Source of the DNA: Agroathelia rolfsii
Lineage: Eukaryota > Basidiomycota > Agaricomycetes > Amylocorticiales > Amylocorticiaceae
Length of the DNA stretch: 64,000 bases
Reading direction: 5' to 3'
NCBI GenBank assembly: GCA_018343915.1
Contig: JABRWF010000008.1
Span: 1,488,001-1,552,000, forward strand
Part shown: positions 43,397 through 55,300 of the stretch, piece by piece
Layout of the letters: every line of letters begins with the position of its first letter
Position numbering within the stretch: position 1 is the stretch's first letter
The notes under the pieces: generated by a model
What the model saw: only the letters and a program-made list of their open reading frames with translations
The model's database searches: none
What the model was told of the DNA's origin: nothing
Program-made: the position numbers and the translations under genes

Positions 43397-46300
43397 ATGG
43401 CGCCTCCTCCTCGCAAACCTCCGCCGCCAGCACCTAAAGCGTTGAAGATACGGATTGTTACATGGAACATGCATGACTCAGTACCCAAAGCAAGATTACA
43501 CTCTTTTCCTCCGAGGGTGACTCAGGAATAACATTTGTGGTTTAGGGCGATTTAGAGGACCTTTTGGGAGCTGTGCCTGCCTATTATCCCTTAGAGTCCG
43601 ATTATGGTATACCAGATCTACCAGCTGACAGTGCTCATCCCTACCATCTTGTGGTTGTGTAAGCATATTAATTTCCAGTACTGAATTTATCTAAATGCCT
43701 TTTTTTAGGGCGGGTCAAGAATGTCCTAGTTTATCAGGTTTTTAATGTCTTATAATACCGTATCGCGTCTCATACGACTCACCAACGACATCCAATAGGG
43801 ATGCCCATGGGGATAGGCGCAGGGTTTAAACTAAAAGACAAGGAAAAGGTCAAGGAGAAGGACAAAGATAAAGACAAAGATGACTTGTCGAAACTGCGCA
43901 AAAGCTTTGAAGACGCGCCCCCGGATCATTCTACCACAAACTTTGGACTTACAGGATGGACATCTATTGTCGAAAACTGGCTTTGCCATGGCAGCGGGAA
44001 GCCCACCAGCGCTCATTCCCTGGCTGTCCATCCAGACTCCCCGCGTGGCTCCACACCGCCTGAACCGCCTCCTCGTATACCAAAAGATCTTCGCAAGGGT
44101 CCATACCAGATGCTATCAAAAGAACGAATGATGGGTATTTACCTTGCGGTTTATATTCATAGAGATCTTCGCCATTTTGTCAAGGGTCAGTTCATTCATT
44201 AAAACTTTATGTATCACTGCTGAACCAACTTTTTGCAGGTACATCAAAGTCTGCTGTGACAGCAGGACTCATAGGTGGACGTGTTGGTAATAAGGGCGCC
44301 GTTGGCATTTCACTCAAGATAGAGAAGACGACATTCCTCTTCATTAATGCCCACCTTGCAGGTGTCATTCCCTCGTTTATTCTTCGTTTTGATTAGTTAT
44401 TGAGCTCAAGTTTGTACAACAGCACACGGAGATAAGGTTGGTCACAGACTAGCCAACTTGGCAAAAATCAAGAGCGAACTATCCGTGGACGCATTCTTGG
44501 ATGCTGGTGACCCCCGAGAAATGAGCGAAGGTAAGAATTCATTGACTTTCCTAGAGTCGGCCTAACAAACAATCTCAAGTACAGATCTAACAAACAAATT
44601 TGATTATACCTTTTTATTTGGTGATCTGGTAAGCTCCTCATGCTTTTCGACGGAATAAATGCGAAATATTAATGGTTTACAGAACTTCCGACTGGACATC
44701 ACTCGTTTGCATGCGGACTGGCTCATTGCAAGACAAGGTTTGAGAGCTAGTGGATCAATCCATTATAAACTCGCTCAATTCTTTTTAGATTACGCCCAAG
44801 CCCTGGGGTTTGATCAACTGTTAAATCTAATGGACAAAAACGAAGGTGACCTCGTTGGTTTCCAGGAAGCACCCATCGACTTTCCACCCACTTTCAAATA
44901 CGACGTTCAGCGCGGCATCAAAGCTTCCAAGTCGCAACGTTCCATCAAACGTTGGCGGAGTATCGCCGCAAGTGCTACCAAGAAAAAGGAGCTATCTGAG
45001 ATTCAAGAACGGGACAACTGGCGGACAGTGCAGGAGGACATGACCACCGAGGAACATGAGGACTTGGACCCGCAGCAAGACGACGGCGACGAGGAAGAGG
45101 AGGAGGGCAATGATGTGACTTCGCTTGTATCTTCACTCTGGACTTCAAAACACTCCAAGGCGAACACGGATGTGGATCCTGATGACAGCGAGGACTACTT
45201 TCAGCGGCTGCCTTCTAGCCGTGCCAATCCCAATCAAGACACTTTAGCTCACAAGCTTCACATCGTCACCGCCGCCCACAAGGCTAAAGCAAAATGGATG
45301 TCTCTGCTTACACCGCTGAACACTCCTACCACGTCCAAGAGATGGTCTCGCTCCAAGTCAGAGCAAGGCTTTCCGAGCGATGATGCCTTGTTGGCGCCGT
45401 TGAATTCCGCACCAATGATGACTTCCAAGTCCAAGTCAACACCTATACCTACAAGCTCTGTAGGCAATGTCTCCAGTATAGCGGAATCACCCATGCCATC
45501 CCTTTTACAAGCGGCGCCATCTATGGCGCGTCATAGCTCGACACGATCCCCGTCCAGTCTTCATAGCGAGGATAGTAATGATGAAGGTGAACCGAGGACC
45601 AAAGGCGTTTACGACTCTTCTCATAAGCAGAGAGTTCCTAGCTGGTAATCTGAACGCTCCTTGTCTACAACTATGAAAATACTTACCCCAGCTATCCAGG
45701 TGCGATCGCATATTGTGGAAAACAACGGTTGAACCTGAGCTCGATGAAGAAGAATCAGCGACACCTGACAACGCCAGTGGGCACCGGGTTATGACTCGAG
45801 TTAGTCAATTCCTGACAAATGCACTCCGCAGCTCTCGGCCGACCCGAGGAAGGAAGGAGTCCGTGGGCTCCTCCTTGTCGCTGCCTACAAGTGAAGGTGA
45901 AACACCTGCTGTGGAACACAATATGGCCGATGCCCCTCCCGTGACCGGTTTGCCCCCTCATGACACCGAAACGACGCCGTCGTTAGCGCCTATGCTTGCC
46001 CTGAAGAGCTCACGGTCTATCGATGCTTTACCGAAGACGGACACCGACCCTGAAGAGCCATCTTCGGCTTATTCTCGACGCCTCTCCCTTCCGCCAACAG
46101 CAACGAAAGCTCCTCCACGTTTAACGTTGCCGCCGATTCCACCCCTTAATATACTCATTCCTCCGACGGAAGACGACTCTCCACCCCCTGTCCCACCCAA
46201 GGATCAACCACAGACACATCGCTGGCGTTTCTTTTCATTCCTGCGAGAACCGTCAACCGCACCTGCCACTCGACCGCCTAGTATCGTAGAGAAAGAGCGC

Positions 46301-46435
46301 ACGCCCATTGTTCGGCATAGACGAGGAGAGGTGGAATGTGTGCTATACGACACGCTAGATGATCGCGCGATGCGCCGTCTGGAAGGTCGCAGTGACCATA
46401 GACCAGTCATAGGGGTTTATAATGTGTATATCTGA
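43397..46435 (+). CDS. Inositol-polyphosphate 5-phosphatase with large insertions
   Basis: A Mg-dependent phosphatase of the endonuclease/exonuclease/phosphatase fold that removes the 5-phosphate from inositol phosphates or phosphoinositides. The ATG at 43397 gives MAPPPRKPPPPAPKALKIRI, then VTWNMHDSVPK (metal-site Asn). Further motifs are AGQECPS (catalytic Glu), GGRVGNKGAVGISLKI, FINAHLAAH, FLFGDLNFRLD, VPSWCDRIL and, at the very end, GRSDHRPVIGVYNVYI. All catalytic signatures are therefore present, in order. Oddly, a Lys/Asp-rich insert (43820-43900) follows AGQECP. A disordered insert of about 250 residues, partly acidic, sits between the GDLNF region and WCDRI (44960-45640). Another of about 200 residues separates WCDRI from SDHRP, which normally lie about 30 residues apart. 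About 850-900 residues in total. The stop is at 46433-46435. Confidence 0.9.
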
Positions 46436-46895
46436 ATAGTATTGTCACTATACCATAGAATTTATCATACTGGATATGCAATCATTAATCTGCGCTAATA
46501 TTTGTATATCTTGGGACACACGGGGTGTGTGTGTACGATCGTCGGACAGATGGGGTCGACTCGTTGATTATCAGTGTGAGCCATACTATTATTATATAGA
46601 CTATATTTAATCTCTGACTGCAGGCCAACCTGGCTGAAGTCGGCCATTCGGTGTTATTAGTAAGTACGTCTTATCTGATAAGAATTTGGGCCGCATTGCA
46701 GCCCCCAAGCTGACATGAATTTACCAATCATGTCTCCAAACGTCCCCGTTATCGGACTGATGCTGCGCAGATGCACGGTAGCAATGCAATAATAGGAACA
46801 AAGACCGTATAGTTGATATTCTGCAACCTGAACTGGACCAACTTGACCGTCTACCACTGGCAGTAGACCCATAGAGCCGGGGGAGTTCAGCTGAG
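46436..46895. other. Intergenic region
   Basis: About 460 bp between two same-strand genes. Nothing notable beyond A/T-rich 3' sequence. Confidence 0.4.
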
Positions 46896-49158
46896 ATGTC
46901 TCACGCCTTTCTCTGTTGTCTTCTTTTGGACCTTCTTGCGTTGCTGGCTGCTGTTCCAACCCGGACTCATGCGGCACAAACACCATTTCTCTGGGATACC
47001 GAGCATACCAAGCCTATTGCTATCAGCGGACAGGGCACGAATGGAGCTATTTCCAGTAACTGGGACCTTGGTGCCCTGCCCAACGTGAACGAAACCGGAC
47101 ACCTTGTCTTTGACACAGTCAACTCATTCTTGCAACACTGGCCAAACACACGGTATAGAAATGGTATTCAACAGAGCTTGCGTATATAAATGAGTTTTAT
47201 GTAACGCTGTTCGTGTTGCCGTATAGGTCACAACATCGTACCGGGGATAATTCCCCCAGGAACGCTCTTGTATCATGGTAGGGGCGACGCGAACCTGCCT
47301 CCAGCAGGTGAATGGGTTGCTACAGACCCAGAGCATTCGTACGCGCATACAGAAATTGTATGATAGGAAACATCCTTTCTAAGTAAACTGCTATAGATAC
47401 ATATTCTGCGGATTCAGTGATACTTGCTGGCATCTTACCCTCGTTGCTACTCGTCCGCTGAATGGTAGCACAATTTTCTTCATTCTTATTTTGCTGTTCA
47501 ACGATAGCTCATGGGGTCATTTTTATTCAAGTTATCTATTTTGATGGCAGTTCCGCAGCCAAACTACCCAATGGTTCGATGGACACTCAGGATGTTGTCT
47601 CTTGGGGTAAGGTCAAGCCGGAATGGTATTTCCATGAGAAGGAACGTATCACGGACTTATGCAAGTGGGGCGAAGACTTCGGAATAGACGGGTTTGCCAG
47701 AATGGAAATGGATTTGTGAGTTTTTTTTTGTTTTTTTTTGTTTTTTTTTGTTTTTTTTTTGGTATGTATACCTGGCTCCCTTGTGAATTGACTAAAATGC
47801 TGGCTCTGTTGACGAGAAAAGTGAAATTATGCTTTGCAACTTCACGAGAGGTGTTGAAGTATCTTCCTTCTTGAATCTTTATACAAACGGAGGAAGGCGT
47901 CGTGGCCCCCGACCTCCTTCCAATCGCACCGAGGATAGCGACGATGCGGCAGCGGCGACGGCTCCACCTGTACTGGTACTACCAGACTCATTCTTCGAAG
48001 TCATCCGCAGTGGTGCCTGGCACGATCGCTACCCCGGCGAGCGACGCATCAAGCTTGATTACACTCGGATTGTCTCGTTCTATGATACATCTCTCGCTCC
48101 AAGTCTCGTTGATGTGCGATTTGGGCGCGAGCGCTGGGACCATCGAGTTGAGGGCATCTCCGAGGCGGACCTCGCTAATTCCAAGGCTCGTCTTGAGGAG
48201 TATCTCGTCAGTGGATCTTCTCAGGGCAGTGGTGTCGACTGGGACGTGGTCATTAAGACTGTGGCGGAGCGATATGTCGAGCGCTTCGAGATGCTGGAGT
48301 ACATCCTCGATCCAGAATTGTCGGCTGGGTCCATGACGCTCAACAGCAGCAATCGACTCCAAAAGGCGCATAATGTCTTGTTCCTCATGTTATCGCCCTA
48401 TATCCTGGGCTCGGCAGTTTCGCCACCCAAGACCGAGGAGGTGACTCGCAGCAATGGGAACCTGTCATGGGCTGAACCTATCTTTGAACAATGCGCCATT
48501 GCACATACCAAGTATATTTCCAGCCCAAGCTTAGTGGAGAGGATGACGCCTAGCGAAGTTATGCTCCTGCATGCCGTGCAAACGACGAGCAAGGAGATAT
48601 GTAGGGTCATCACTAGGCTCTGGGCCCAGGGCGTTGTTGAGGGCGTCCCGGGTGGTTCTCTTCCCTCCCACGACGGAAGTCCGGCGGTAGACTCGGAGGC
48701 TCCGGACATTGATGATTCTGAGGCTCTTGTACAACATTGGAAAAATGATATCAAGGGCCTGATGGCATGGTTAGATTGGAGTGTATGGATTAAATGCAGG
48801 CCTGCGTGCAGCTTTGAGGTTAGAAAAACGTTATCTTTCTTTGATGGTGATTGACCGGCTTTTCTTTTTCTAGGAGTACTGCTACTTGCCGACATGGCCA
48901 TTTTTCAGGATTCCTCGTGTGCCGGGAGATGGAAGGGGAGGTGGGCGTAGACCTCCCGGCCCGCCTGGAGGAGGCGATGGTCCCAGTGACAGAAAGCCTA
49001 GTCCTGGGTCGCCCCCAAAGCCTGGTGAGCCGGGAGACAGGCTATTGTCTTTCGAGTACTTTGAAGGCCTCTTGCCGGGTGACGGGAATCAAGACGCTTG
49101 GATCCGTCCCCAGCCCAAGTGCGTACGACGTATGGAACCGTTTTATGAGAGCAAATAA
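46896..49158 (+). CDS. Secreted or lumenal protein of unknown function
   Basis: About 640 residues. The ATG at 46896 gives a signal peptide (MSHAFLCCLLLDLLALLAAV, likely cut near THA). The N-terminal region reads SNWDLGALPNVNETGHLVFD, IIPPGTLLYHGRGD, EWVATDPEHSYIFCG and RPLNVIYFDGSSA. A larger C-terminal region has CNFTRGVEVSSF, SGAWHDRYPGERRIKLDYTR, VSFYDTSLAPSLVD and a cysteine-containing end (IKCRPACSFEEYCYLPTWPF), followed by a Pro/Gly-rich stretch and ESK with TAA at 49156-49158. Potential N-glycosylation sites (NFT, NRT, NLS) fit passage through the secretory pathway. I believe this is a conserved fungal protein of unknown function, but I cannot name the family. The GTLLYHG...P.EW.A.D segment loosely recalls ADP-ribosyltransferase folds (weak). 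About six introns; one carries a T9G repeat. Confidence 0.75.
47721..47760. repeat. Decamer T9G tandem repeat inside an intron
   Basis: Four 10-nt units (TTTTTTTTTG three times, then T10) sit directly after a donor (ttgtgag) in the intron at about 47716-47820 of the secreted-protein gene. The intron is otherwise ordinary. Confidence 0.9.
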
Positions 49159-49333
49159 TTACGATCTTTCACATTCTTTCTCGTTGAAGTGTTTGTTTGT
49201 AATTTTTTATTTGCTCTCGTGTCTTGTCAAACGATAGTGATTTGCAAAAATGACTCGTAGGGCATTTCATAAGAGACAAGAGCGCATACACTAATGAAAC
49301 AATCGTGTGCAGTACAAGTTTAGCCAATCTCTC

Positions 49334-49908
49334 TTAGGGGTTGTTGATGGTAACCTCGACCTCGACGCCGGGCTCCAAGCTGATGCTGGTCTGAAAAACA
49401 ATTGAATTATCAACGATAGAATTCAGAAACGAAACATGATGAAAAGCTTACGATTTGCTTGACAATCTCGCTGGAGGAGTGAAGGTCGATGAGACGCTTG
49501 TGGACCTTCAATTCGTAGCGATCCCAGGTCTTGGAACCCTCACCGCAAGGCTGAAAAAAAAAAAAAATCGCAAGAACTTAGGAGCTTTTCTCCTTTGTAT
49601 TCAAGCAAAGCAAAACCTACAGTCTTACGGGTGGTGATCTTGAGGACCTTGGTAGGAAGGCGGACTGGGCCCTTGACACGGAGCTGCTTGTCCTTTGCAC
49701 GATTAATCAGATCAGCAGAGACTGATAAAAAGAAAAAAAAACGACTAGCGTAAGTATTGGGTTTTAACAGTATTGCTGGCTACTACATACACTTCTCGAG
49801 GTTCTTGACATTGCTGCTCGTGAGCGTGATGCGGATCTTATGGATTTTTTGGCCAGGCGCAGGCGCACCGGTAGCGTCGTAGTCCTTTTCCTTGGCGACG
49901 TAACTCAT
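49334..49908 (-). CDS. RPS20: 40S ribosomal protein uS10 (S20)
   Basis: A cytosolic small-subunit ribosomal protein. The start at 49908 gives [18 protein letters not shown], then [98 protein letters not shown] and TINNP, with TAA at 49334-49336. The sequence can be followed end to end through three introns and is close to eukaryotic S20 throughout. It binds the head of the 40S subunit near the mRNA entry side. It is divergent from the VTT-domain gene across about 240 bp; an additional 5' leader intron is likely, as in many fungal ribosomal genes. Confidence 0.97.
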
Positions 49909-50152
49909 TTTGGATCCTGTGAGTCAGAAGGTGACTGAATTGTATTCCATAGCATTAGTGACTTTTTTCATTCTGCAATTGTAACAACAGCATACTGACC
50001 CGAGGGGACTTGATGTGGATGTGTGTGGATGAGCCGCTGGTCAAATAAAGTTTCAGATTTGTAGTTGCTGGATTCAAACTCCGCTATTTGCTCCGTTCTT
50101 CTTGCGTATTACCTGTGCCAGCCCCGCCACCTTGCTGCAAGCAATAAGTTAC

Positions 50153-51464
50153 ATGTCTCGCCAGCACCCAAATTCATCGACGTATACTCTAGACACCGTG
50201 CAGAATGTAGACGCTAGGACACCGCTTGTCGCCGCCGACGATGCAAATTATGGCGCTGCAGAGGTGTCTGATACCGGGCGTCGTCAGAGGGACACCAAGC
50301 GAATCTTGTTCAAGGCCACGCTGAAGATGGCGGTCATCTTTATCGTGAGCACAGCTATCCTGGGCGGGACCCTGTGGCTTGCTTTGCCTACGGTGGATGA
50401 GTCAGTTGGGCGTCTGTTTTTGGTGTTTGAGATAGGCTAACGAGTGACTGTTGCAGAGATGACAGACCTATGCTCAAGATTCCCAAGTCGTTTGCGGAGC
50501 TCCAAGCCCTAAACACGTTGCTCAAGAAATACCGGGATATCTATCCTTATCGTATTGTCGTTTGCTATGTTATCACCTATTTATTGTGCGTATATGCTTC
50601 GTTTTTTTAATATGGCACCATTATGCTGAGGCTTTTTTCCATAGCCTTCAAGCTTTCTCCCTTCCAGGCTCCATGTATCTATCTATCCTCGGAGGCGCAG
50701 TTTGGGGTGTCCCTCGCGCTCTGCCTCTTGCATGTACGTGCGTCGCGACAGGCGCAACATTGTGTTATCTTCTGTCCGCCGCGCTGGGGCCGGCTCTCCT
50801 GACCCTGCCGTCTGTGGCCTCGCGGCTGGAGACATGGTCAGCCAAGGTAGCCGCCCAGCGCAGCAATATCCTCTCCTTTCTGATTGTTCTCCGCATTGCG
50901 CCTCTGCCGCCTCACTGGGTCGTCAACGTGCTAGCACCGCACTTGGGTATCGGCATCATTCCCTTCTGGGTCAGCACCTGGCTCGGTATTCTGGGCGTGA
51001 CGGTCATCCACACCACAATTGGCGGTGGGCTGGATGAGATGACGAGTCCGGAGGACTTCCACCTGATCTCGTGGCGCAATTTCTTTGGACTGGCAGCGAT
51101 TGTTGTTGGGGTAATGATCCCCGTTGGGTTAAGGTATTTCTACCGGCGCGAACTGGCCGAGGTGACAGACATCGAGGCTGGCGAAACTGACCTCGAGGAT
51201 GCCGTCGTGGTGACTGGGCCAGCCCCGAGGGGCAAGAAGCCCGCTCACGAGGTGGCCGCGGCAGCTACGACATCGTCCACTGAGCATCTTACTGCGAATA
51301 GCAGTGCCGAGGAGCTGGACAGCGATTTCTTTGAGGATGAAGATGAAGATGATGACATCATCCTCGAGGCAGGGCCTGCCCTAGTGGCCAAGGACGATCA
51401 GGACGGCGAGACTAGCGAGCACGGCAACAACGACGATCAACACAGACTGGGTAGGTCGTCATAG
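50153..51464 (+). CDS. VTT/SNARE-associated Golgi domain membrane protein (TMEM41-like)
   Basis: A multi-pass endomembrane protein of about 400 residues. The first in-frame ATG is at 50153 (MSRQHPNSSTYTLD). A cytosolic N-terminus leads to helix 1 (MAVIFIVSTAILGGTLWLAL). The conserved VTT/DedA block is FSLPGSMYLSILGGAVWGVP, LACTCVATGATLCYLLS and LSFLIVLRIAPLPPHWVVNV, with a later GIGIIPFWVSTWLGILGVT and a last helix (FFGLAAIVVGVMIPVGLRYF). The LPGS...LSILGG motif is the TMEM41/VMP1-type signature. These proteins are lipid scramblases of the ER and autophagosome. The acidic tail (FFEDEDEDDD) ends HRLGRSS with TAG at 51462-51464. Two introns. Tvp38-type is the alternative within the same superfamily. 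Confidence 0.88.
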
Positions 51465-52303
51465 TACTTTTTAGATATATATCACCACTTGTCATCCGTT
51501 TCTGTATCACCACTACCATGGGACCTGGATATGTGTTCCTCGATTACGATTTCCCTCTTTTATATATGTGTGTGAAGGGTATAGCCGTTGTATTATATAC
51601 ACTTTGTAGAATTTTTTCTAAATATTCAGAACACTTAATATTTGTGCCAGGGGCATCTATGTGGGGGACTGGGGTAGTGTAGTGCCTGTGTGTTCAAGGA
51701 TGAAAGATGTCCGCGGACGGAGAGGGAGGCGGTGTGGGTGTGTGTATATGTGTTGTTGTCCGCCATCACAGGCGGAGATACAATAACTGGGCTGTGATGA
51801 AATGTGGCTCTTGGATTGACGACTGGCTGCTTGGAATAATGGTAACAGCAACAATAGCAGAAAAAGAGCCATAGATCGACGCCAGAGGGTGGTTGAGATG
51901 AAACAACGACAGGGTGAATTATGATTATTGGCGACAATAGTAGTAGTTCGCAGCTGTTGAAACAAGGGCTGTGGTGGCTGAGTGCTGACATAATTTCAAT
52001 ATTAAAACTCCGACAAGGCAGCACAGAAGGACCCGCCTCCTGACCGCACGGCATCTACCTGCTTGCTCTCATCTTCGCCAGCCCCCGTCTCCTCCCCCAT
52101 CCCCGCCGTCGTCCGCCGCAATCTCGCGCGATTTCGAGTCGTGCGCACGCAGCTCGTGGGTGCCCCGTTTGCCTCTGCAGCAGCCTTTCCTGCTGGCATC
52201 CCTTTCCCGAGTTCGCCACTTTGTCTCTTTCCATTATTAGTCCTCCTGCCTTGGCCCCATTCCCCCTCAGCCCGCCTCTCCTTCTGTTTCCCACTCATCG
52301 GCC
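51465..52303. promoter_or_regulatory. Intergenic region and promoter of the ARID gene
   Basis: About 840 bp with no supported gene. From about 52070 to 52290 the plus strand is C/T-rich (ccccgtctcctcccccatc...ttctgtttccc), a pyrimidine-rich leader before the ATG at 52304. Confidence 0.45.
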
Positions 52304-55300
52304 ATGGCCGATCGTCTCAATCAGCCCTATAACATAATGAATGGCATGAATAATGGCGCGATGGGTCAACCCCATCCTCTCCAACTCGACGCCCATGCCG
52401 GAACCTCCGCGGGCGCTACTTCCATAGGCCAGTGGCCTGGTTCCCTTCATATGCAACCGCATCTCTCCCAGCAAGCAAATACTGCTGCTGCCATGGACCG
52501 GCAAAAGGTTAGAGGCTTGGTTTTTTTTCTTCGATTTCTTTCGTTTGTTTTCTTTGAGGCGGCGAAAAAATATGCTTGTCATATCAGCTATCATTCATTT
52601 CGCCAAGGCTGGCGGTGTTTGACATTGTAATTGATGACAAAACATGCTGACATAGATTACTTTTCTAGTGGATTGAACAAATGCAAGCACGTAATCAGGC
52701 ATTGGTGCAACAGCAACAACAGCAGACGCAACAGCCGAACCAACCATTTGGTGTTGGGGGACAGCTTGGTGCTGCTTTCCCAGAACAACAGGGTGGTGCA
52801 CAGGCCCATCCACAGGTGATGAATGGCATGAACATGAATGAATTAACCCAGATGAGAATGCACCAGGCCATGGTGAATCGTCAGCTGGGTCTCTTGAATG
52901 TGGCTCAGAACCAGCAGAATCAGAACCAGCCCTTTCCAGCCGGGCGCCCCCCATCGTCACCACAGGCGAACATGCTGGCACAAGGCGCCGTGCGAACGCC
53001 ATCATTACCTCCACAGAATATGGCCGCTGTGAACGCGATGTCAAACCTGATGCACTCTAATAATCAACTTGGTCGGCTGGACTGGATGGGCCTGTCTTTG
53101 GAACAGATCAAGACTCTCCTCACTCGGATGACGGTCCAAGAGCTTGAAAGGAGGTTGGAAGAGCTCAGATCGACCATAGGGGAAATGCAAAAATATGTGA
53201 CGGAGCAGATGCAGAAGCAGAACCCTGTTCTCCATCAAAACATGGCTATGCGCTCTCAGCGTCTGAGTCAAGTTATGCTGTTATTGCAACAATTCATCAA
53301 TGCACGAAGAATCATGGCCAAGTAAGTCTTTTGTGTGTGTGTGTGGGGGGGGGGGGTTCTCGCAGCATATAAACTACCGTAACCGCTAAACATTCCTATT
53401 TTCTCTCCCTTTTCAAATAGCCGTAATATGGGGACAAATGCGTCGAATCCATTTCCTCAGGGGAGCGGTGTTCAGCCTTCGACCCCTCAGATGTCTCACC
53501 CATCGCAACAACAGATGATGAACGTCGCCCCAGGTACATTGGGTAGCCATTCCCCGGCGAGTGTGCAACAGACCCCATCAGCATTACATGTCCAGCCTCC
53601 GAACACGGCCAATCGAACGCCAAGACCAGGGATGCTCACGCCACAGGGCATGTTGGCCAACCCAGGTCCTAACCCTAGCGCTCATCCTCAAGCAGCACCT
53701 ACACAGCAGGCGCCGTTGTCAATCTTCGATCCCAAACTAACACCCGATGGCAGGATGAAGCTGGAGCAAATCATCAAGGCAACGTCTGACCAGACACGCC
53801 AGATCCCCTCGAGGCATGATTTTGACCTGTTGATGCAGCCAGTGCTCTCTCAGGGCGGCAGTAGTCATGCTCAGATGCTCCAATGGGAAGGGCGCAAAAT
53901 TGATCTGTATTCGCTTTGGCAAGTCGTTAGGCGAATGGGTGGTGCACTCAAGGTTAGATGCTCGTCATTTCCCTCCTTTTGTCTTCGATAGGTTTTGTTG
54001 ATGGTATTTACTCGTTTATCTCAACCTGTCCAGATCACTAGCGAAGATAGCTGGTCAACCGTCGGCGGCGAGCTCGGTTTTGTACAATTCCCAGCCGCGG
54101 GTGGGAAGGGACCCATGTGTGGGCCTGGGACGGCCGTGCATATAAAAAACGTGTGGATGCACTACCTGGACAAACTGGACAATCAATATATTTACAAGGT
54201 TGCGTCGCCGCGTTTAATGTCCCTGTATCATCAGCCGAGCATACCTCAATCACTCCTCAACTGGGCCCGCAACGACATAGGCCAACTCATGCGTTATGCA
54301 CTGATAGGCTACAATGACCTTCGTACGCGGCACAATGTGCCAGAGGACATTGCACGCCAGCTGGAATCATTCCGCAATTCCCCGGCCTTCATCAACTACA
54401 TGCAGAAATTCCGGCCGACGGTAAATCGTAACGGTGCAAATGGTGCTGGCGCCGGCGGCGTACCGCCCCAAATTCCTCAACAACCCGGAAGGCAGATGCA
54501 GCCTGTCGGTGGCCAGCCTAATCTGTCCGCTATGCAGCAGAATCCTCAGGCGAATGCAGGCAGCCCGATTGCACAGCAACCGCAACAGCAGCAGCAATCA
54601 CAACCGCAACCACAACATCCGGCGACGTCGGCGATGAGTGCCCCTGCTGCTAATGCCGGCGGCGTGATAAACCCATCTCAGACTTCGGAACAGAGGACGC
54701 ATGCGATTCGCGCTCAGATTGAAGCTTGGAAGCAAGAGATTGCGGCTCGCAGTAAGCAAGAGTTTTTTTCGCAATTCTATATCTACGAGTGTTCTGATAA
54801 ATGACTTTGTTTACTCTTGTAGGGACGCAAGGTCCTCGTCGGACGTATCAGATGTCTCAGGAGCAATTACCGACCTTTGTACAACAACTCGATAGGCTCA
54901 TCAACGGGATTGTGCCTATTATGCAGCGCTTACACCAGCTGTATGAGATCTTTCCACCCCAAGGGATCCGGCTTGTGCTCGAAATCGTCAGTGATTAGAC
55001 ACTGTTCATGTCCTTCGTAACATCTGACATTTTTCTTTGCCCTTATAGGCCAATATGATCACATGGCAGCGTCAAATCTTGGGGTCTGGCACGTACATCT
55101 TAAGTATGACGGAGATGGCGCAGTTCATGGTGCACCTGCGCCCATACCATACTGTACTGGCTCGTGCGGCCATGGCATCCGGTGGCCAAGTGTCTCAGAT
55201 ACAACCGGCACAACCGGCCAATGCAGCAAACCCGATGGTTGTGAGGCCTGCCCTTACTGAACAGGATCAAACCGTGCCTTCGCAAGATAATGCGGCCTCT

